Part shown: positions 58,427-64,000 of the stretch, piece after piece
Layout of the letters: every line of letters begins with the position of its first letter
How positions within the stretch are numbered: the stretch's first letter is position 1
Assembly (NCBI GenBank): GCA_963920705.1
Contig: OY987225.1
Location: forward strand, 496,001-560,000
Reading direction: 5' to 3'
From: Odiellus spinosus
Taxonomy: Eukaryota > Arthropoda > Arachnida > Opiliones > Phalangiidae
DNA: 64,000 bases
Position numbers and translations under genes: made by a program
The notes under the pieces: model-generated
The model's database searches: none
The model's input: the letters and a program-made list of their open reading frames with translations, nothing else
What the model was told of the DNA's origin: nothing

Positions 58427-61400
58427 TGTAACCCTTCCCGTCCGAATCCCTCTTAAAATTTTTCGTTTTTAATCACTTTTAAACTTAATTGCCATTAATT
58501 TAAAGACAAATAGGCCAAAATAGGCCAATAATTTAAAGGTTTTTCACTTTTTTCTGCCCCTCAACCTTTAAAAACTGTGGGAAAATATAATATAAACTTT
58601 TCACACCTCAGTGTTAAACGACATCCCAAGTCGACCGATCTTATAGAACTTTAACTAAGAAAAACCTTATCCCTCAGCGACATTATTTAAGAGTCGTACT
58701 GACATCAACTTCCAAAATCTGAGAAATGTTTTTTGGGTCACCACGGACCTATTTCCACTTAATTTAGCTAAGATACATTTCCCCTCGACAATAGCTAAGA
58801 GCCAATAATCAGGTAGAAAAATGACGTCGCTCTAGGAGTTGACCAATTAGAATAAACGACCCCTCCGTCCGGAGATCCCCCTCTTGAGGATGAAGAAGAG
58901 ATAGAATTCACGAAGGAACTCAGTCGGGCATACGTAGCGGTAAAAGCTAATATAACGAGAGCTAATGATAAAAACAAAAAACACTATGATGAACACCGCC
59001 GAGATCAGAAGTTTATAATAGGACAATTAGTATGGATAAGAACCCACGTACAATCTCGAGCTAGTAGCCACACCTCTCATAAATTTTTCCCGAAATATGA
59101 AGGTCCCTATTTAATAAAAACTAAACTCAACAATCTGGCTTACGAATTAATGGATCCTTCGACGGGGCAAAATCTCGGGTCTTATCATGTAGAAAATATT
59201 AAAATGTTTCATGAGCGTCTATGGGAGAGCAATGATCTAGAAAAACCCCCCTCTCAAACGAATAACGCGTCAGGCGAGAATACCCGCGAAACCGTTCCCC
59301 ACGTGGAAAACGTGATTTTAAATTCCCCTCGGCGCGCCAAAAAGGTGAGACGGCGAAGACCGCCTACCCCGCGAAAACCCAGTGATGATAACTCATTAGA
59401 GGAGGAATGCAAAGCCCCTCGCTGTGTGATAAATAATTCTCGGGAACCCCAAATTGATTGGGTACAATGCGACAATTGCGAGGAACAGTATCATGTTATC
59501 TGCGTCGGAATCACCTTGGATATCTTAGAAGCGTTACCACATTACTATTGTCACATTTGTAGACCAGAACTAACCTTATTTTCTATTCAAGCACCCCATC
59601 AATCCCCCATCGGATCCCCGATTGATTTTTCCGCGGAGGAAAACGACGTATTAAAAAAGCACCCCAATTGGAAGGGGAAACCCATCGTTTTGGTTGCGCC
59701 ACGCGCAAAAAGTCTCCCATCTCGGATCATCCGGATGGAAGGGGAGACAGACATAGAACTAGAACGACGCCAACGGGAGGCATGGTTAGAAGACCAAGCC
59801 ATTCTGGCCGAAGCCTCTCATGGGGAACAGGACATCATCCGGTGGAGGGTGTATGAGCGTATACCATGGGGAGGAGATGAAACCCCCCCCCCCCCGGGTC
59901 CCATCTCCTGAACCAAGAGGACGAAACCCTAGGCGTAGGAGACAGCCGATAATGCCGCCCCCCATTCGACCGTACGAGGACGAAGAAGAAATCGACGCAG
60001 AGATAGCGAATCGATTCCAGGAAATCGATTGGATGGGCATACACGACCCCCTTCCTTACAATCGCCCCATGGACATTATCCCTGCAGGGGCAGAGAGCCC
60101 GGAGATGTGGGAACGTCAAGAAGAGGACCCGCAAGTTCTCTTTCCCCCACGCGACATCCCCCTGTCGCCAGAACCGATAGACCGGCAGCCACGCCACACG
60201 GGGACAATTTCTACCAGCAGCATCGTCGCCAAATGATCCCGGTTAGATTTCCGGGAAGGGCCTGGATCCTGGAGAGGAACGGAACCCGCAATCCCCGCAA
60301 TGCCCCTCTTAGGGTAATCCGGGAAACCCAAACTTTCGGAGGGTATAAAACCCCCAGAATTGATCAAGCGGAACGTTCCTCGGGAGTTCCCCGAGCGTTC
60401 CGAACGGCCACAGGAAACGTCCGAACCCTCAGTGGGATCCGACCTTTAGAAAACATTAGGTGCGCGCGATGTCGCGTAGCAGGTCACTCCCGACACGAGT
60501 GCCAACCTTCGGCCGAGAGTAATTCCCCCCGGGAAGTGTCAACGGACACACTTGATCTTGAAGCCATAACGCGGAGCGGACCCCTCGCCCAAGTGGACCA
60601 TAGGTCGTTTTGCTACCTGCCCCCCCCCCCGGCGTTAAAAAGTTTTTTTTTTGACAGTTGTTTTGTTTTGTTTTGTTTTTTTTTTTTTTTTTTTTTTTTT
60701 TTTGGTTATCCACCTATTAAAGTGTTCATTGCTCCCTCATGGGAGAGTATCGTAACCAAATGTTTTTTTTTTTTTTTTTTTGGGTGTGCTCGACTTTCTA
60801 ATTAATTTTTTTCCTCAGTACCAGACTCCTAAGGGTAACAAAATTATTCAACTAAATACAAATAAAAATTATTTTCTCTTTAAGGCGCTCATGAAACTCA
60901 TCTCCCAAAGGAGATAAATATTTGTGTTCTTGACGAACACATAAGAAAGGGGGGAGATATGTTACCCTTCCCGTCCGAATCCCTCTTAAAATTTTTCGTT
61001 TTTAATCACTTTTAAACTTAATTGCCATTAATTTAAAGACAAATAGGCCAATAATTTAAAGGTTTTTCACTTTTTTCTGCCCCTCAACCTTTAAAAACTG
61101 TGGGAAAATATAATATAAACTTTTCACACCTCAGTGTTAAACGACATCCCAAGTCGACCCATCTTATAGAACTTTAACTAAGAAAAACCTTATCGCTCAG
61201 CGACATTATTTAAGAGTCGTACTGACATCAACTTCCAAAATCTGAGAAATGTTTTTTTGGGTCACCACGGACCTATTTCCACTTAATTTAGCTAAGATAC
61301 ATTTCCCCTCGACAATAGCTAAGAGCCAATAATCAGGTAGAAAAATGACGTCGCTCTAGGAGTTGACCAATTAGAATAAACGACCCCTCCGTCGATAAAT

Positions 61401-62110
61401 ACGAACATGGTCAGTTAACCGAGGCTCGAAGTTGAGAAAAACAAATGACGCACGACCACCTGAGCGAATTCTGGATGGAAAGTCGAGTAAAGATAAGGTC
61501 CGAAAGAGAAAGTTGGTCATTCTAAACTCTAACCTCCTAAGAGAAAGTCAAGAATTATAAACAATAAATATATATATCTGTTCCCCTCCGGGACATAGTT
61601 TTTTTTGGTTCACGTTAAAATTAACCATGGCCGCACGATTTCCAGAAGATGAGGAATGTAAGCTTGACCAATTTGATAACTAATTATAACTTTCCATAAC
61701 CCCTCTATATCTAAAAGATCCAAGGTGTTTGTAGAGAATATTTTTAAAGGGATAAAAACCATTAATTCCATGTCATTCTTATTGAAAAGAAATTGTCGCG
61801 TCTTCCGCGCATTTATAGAATCCCCTCGATTAAAATTAGAATTAACGTTTAAACTAATTAACGAAGAAATAAAGATAAAAACCATAGTTAGAAAAAGAGA
61901 TCGAAAAACCTCTTCCCCCTCATAAAGGGATAGTTTCGTACCCTCTGTACGAATAGCCTTAGTTGTGTTTAAACATTTATTTCCCAGAGTGTATATTATT
62001 ATTATTTGCGCATTAGTAGTTGATTTAATAAAGAAGTGTTGAGTTACCAAATGATACGAGTTTCCATTACTGAATGCTGATCAAGTCCAATTTTCCTCTT
62101 CTCCCCGTTA
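58427..62110 (+). mobile_element. Ty3/Gypsy LTR retrotransposon fossil, incomplete
   Basis: Two direct copies of an LTR begin at 58427 (TGTAACCCTTCCCGTCC) and 60960 (TGTTACCCTTCCCGTCC); a polypurine tract (AAAGGGGGGAGATA) precedes the second. The right limit, near 62110, is approximate. Over the roughly 430 bases that can be compared, the LTR copies differ at only a handful of places, so the insertion is young. Internally only the integrase tail is recognisable (WIRTHVQSRASSHTSHKFFP, KYEGPYLIK, LGSYHVENIKMFHERLWE), with a PHD-like finger after it. Gag, protease and reverse transcriptase regions are not seen. It lies within the nested P-like element. The element is broken. Confidence 0.85.
59150..59911 (+). 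pseudogene. Integrase tail with PHD-like finger (Ty3/Gypsy fossil)
   Basis: The start is the GPY/F-type end of integrase. After a serine/proline-rich linker comes a C4HC3 pattern: DWVQCDNCEEQYHVICVGIT and YYCHICRPE, as in PHD fingers that read histone tails in some Gypsy integrases. Downstream, a separate frame (60029-60700 region) has a CCHC knuckle (CARCRVAGHSRHEC), normally a gag feature. Part of a broken element. Confidence 0.7.
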
Positions 62111-62217
62111 ATTAAAACTATCTATCAAATTTACCCGCCCCCAACAAACTTTTTTCTATAACCCTCTTCGGGAAGGATTGTTTCTCTCGATCGCTCGAAA
62201 TAACGTCGCAACAAAAA

Positions 62218-62550
62218 TCAGAGACGAGAAAACCCCGTTCGAGAGAGATTACCCCCACCGAATAAAAAGAGATCGGTTATAATACCAACTGTAAGCCTTG
62301 GCTCTTCAAACTTTACAGCGAGGGTTTGTGTACTTTTCTTATAAGTTTTAGTTTTTAAATCTATTTGACATGACTTATCCCAACGCTTCCCACTTCTTAA
62401 AATATATTCTTCGGCTGCAAGATTGCACCGCGTTTGTTTTACGCGTGATTGCAACATTGCAAATTTAAAAACGATAATAATGAACCCTAAGAGGCTAAAA
62501 TGAACAACCATATGGAACAACGCTCGATTCGTCCGCTTAATTCTTCTCAA
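62218..62550 (-). other. Possible N-terminal exon of the nested element's minus-strand gene
   Basis: The minus frame reads AEEYILRSGKRWDKSCQIDL, TYKKSTQTLAVKFEEPRLTV. Such Thr-Gln-Thr repeats occur in N-terminal regions of several transposases. Position near the right TIR and strand fit an upstream exon of the gene at 58324. Support is weak. Confidence 0.35.
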
Positions 62551-62820
62551 TTTCTATAGGCTCAAAGACTAGCAAAATCAACCAATAGAAAAAAACACTT
62601 TTTTCTTCTGTTTTGGGGGGTCGGAAGTCTCTGGCTGAATTCTAAATATGGTCCCTCGATGTGATTCGTACCTGCCTGATACTACACGGGATTAGAGAAA
62701 TATAGCCATCGGCGTTCAAATTTATGTTAACGTTTGCTTGATACGTGGCATAGGGAGTCAGAGAGACCTCTTATTGATAACATGGCCATTTGGCTACTTA
62801 GAGATAATAATAAACTTATG

Positions 62821-64000
62821 ATATAGTCAAAACGCCAAATATCGACTGTTATTATGTCGAAAGTTCAAATTTGTCCCAAGATCATTCATACTGTAAAAAA
62901 AGGAAAAGAAATGAAGAAGAAATCTCAGCAACGCCAAGAAACATTTTAACACCTATTCAAAATAACTCTAGTCGAAGAAAAAGTGTAATACGCGGCTGCT
63001 TTCATTCTCCTGATAAACAACAATGCAAACCAGTCTTATCCCCAATCAGTAGCATTCAAGTTGAATCAAGTATATTAAGAGAAAGATTTAGGCGATTTAA
63101 GAGAGCTCTACGAGACGTTGACATTGCGCCAGTGGTAAAGATACGTCTATTTACGTCTACAGACAAGTTACAAACTGAGTCAAAGACCAACGTTCCAAAA
63201 AAGATTTGTGATGTTACAGTTCCTAAAAAACAAAATATTATTCCTAAAACTCTGAATAGAAATGATCTCATTCAAACAGTTCCTACTGAAGTCTTATTCG
63301 ATCGCGCTTATGAAAACGCGTCAAACCAACATGATGAAGAACCAAGTGAAAACCAACTCTCTTCTGCTCTTGAACCTCGTGAAAATCAGCCATATTCTAC
63401 CCATGAAAAGAACATGACGTTCTTGCGGTAATGTCAGAAAAGAAACACATACTGAAATTGCTCAAACACAGGCGTCTCCGTGTATTAGGAAAAGGACTTG
63501 CAAAATTTCAACTCGTAAACTCAGTAGAAAAGTCTATACATTAAAGAAGAAGATTGCGAAAATGCAGAAAACTATTTCTAACTTGAATACCATCGTCAAA
63601 AAGCTCAAGGAAAAAACCAACAGCGTAGAAGTGAAACAGATAACTAATATTATGGAAGCTGCAAATACAACGGAAGAGCTAAAAGCTAAATTTTTAATTG
63701 AACAAGTTCTAGCGTATGGGGAAGAAATCTAAACCGTATCAAGAATCCACTCCGCGAATCTGTTGTCTCGTATTTAAGAAGTCCCCTGCAGCATATACTT
63801 ATATGAGAGATCTTGAGATTTTACATTTTCCACACCGTACCACACTCAAAAGATTTATGGGTCATTCAAGCGGTGACGATGGCGTAACAAAACTTGTAAA
63901 GCAAAGATTGGCTACGGAATTTTCTAAAGTAAAAAATGACAAAGAGCTGATGGGGTCTTTAATATTCGATGAAATGTCATTAAGAGCAAAATTAATTTGG
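62821..64000 (+). pseudogene. P-element transposase copy 3, continuation, cut by window end
   Basis: The frame resumes after the nested element with DIVKTPNIDCYYVESSNLSQ and runs to 63431. Two further frame changes (about 63430 and 63717) lead through CIRKRTCKISTRKLSRKVYT, a coiled coil, LVFKKSPAAYTYMRDLEI, LHFPHRTTLKRFMGHSS and ELMGSLIFDEMSLRAKLIW. It aligns throughout with copy 1 (13430-13950), including the first catalytic FDEM. The rest lies beyond 64000. Copies 1 and 3 are sister families, with clear but not recent divergence. Confidence 0.88.

Larger units (their letters stand above)
54315..62820. mobile_element. 8.5-kb element nested in P copy 3, 33-bp TIRs, 7-bp duplication
   Basis: The left end CATAAGTCTATTATTATCTC and the inverted right end agree over 33 bp with one mismatch. 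The direct repeat ATATAGT flanks it (54308-54314, 62821-62827). Removing element plus one repeat restores the host P frame (DCNIVKTPNIDC), so the borders are certain. Contents: family X gene (+), P-like C-terminal block (+), P-like N-terminal gene (-), a Ty3/Gypsy fossil and a short minus frame. The CATAAG end and the P-like protein suggest a P-superfamily element. Confidence 0.93.

Noticed and set aside
1-64000. tRNA, rRNA or snRNA genes
   Set aside because: No stretch with a convincing A/B box pair or known small-RNA core was seen by eye; a covariance-model scan would be needed to exclude them.

Overview
The window is AT-rich, intron-bearing metazoan DNA, most likely from an arthropod. That placement rests on the mix of mobile elements and on short introns with GTAAGT-type donors; no species-level marker is visible. 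No rRNA, tRNA or CRISPR array was recognised. Only one host gene is supported: a major facilitator superfamily (MFS) transporter on the minus strand, whose five visible exons lie between 19632 and 583 and which runs off the left edge. Nearly everything else is transposon sequence, much of it nested.

Layout. 1-20000: the MFS gene. Its 13.7-kb intron holds a 5.9-kb element with a transposase of the 'DSPGH' (Kolobok-like) type (4794-10679), an almost whole P element (11640-16220), and MITEs; other introns hold more MITEs, among them a hAT-type one (18615-19153). 20000-23500: tandem duplications, a Penelope GIY-YIG remnant and a THAP-domain fragment. 23562-31454: a region between 18-bp inverted repeats holding a second P transposase and then a two-gene ISL2EU-like module (SWIM/YqaJ nuclease on +, THAP plus DDE_Tnp_4 transposase on -). 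31500-31937: a PIF/Harbinger transposase tail. 32760-39035: a convergent pair, a CXC/P2RX7-C-domain protein (+) and a second DSPGH-type transposase (-). 39400-42400: a minisatellite and a Harbinger Myb-like gene. 42846-47770: a MULE transposase gene ending in a RING finger, with an unusual 1.2-kb element in one intron. 48118-49750: an unknown gene family member. 49953-51968: a Harbinger fragment with its Myb-like gene. 53914-64000: a third P element split by an 8.5-kb nested element (54315-62820), which itself carries a young Ty3/Gypsy fossil.

The clearest structural results are insertion sites that can be read directly. Four kinds of element with unrelated terminal repeats are all flanked by 7-bp direct repeats. 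For two of them the sequence also supplies the empty-site reading: a sister tandem repeat without the insertion, and an interrupted P reading frame that continues across the duplication. The elements carry domains beyond the core transposase (YqaJ exonuclease, P2RX7-C, RING, THAP, Myb-like), which makes the window a good sample of multi-gene DNA transposons. Most DNA-transposon genes are broken by only one to three frameshifts or stops; several frameshifts sit in A-runs, so some could be assembly errors.
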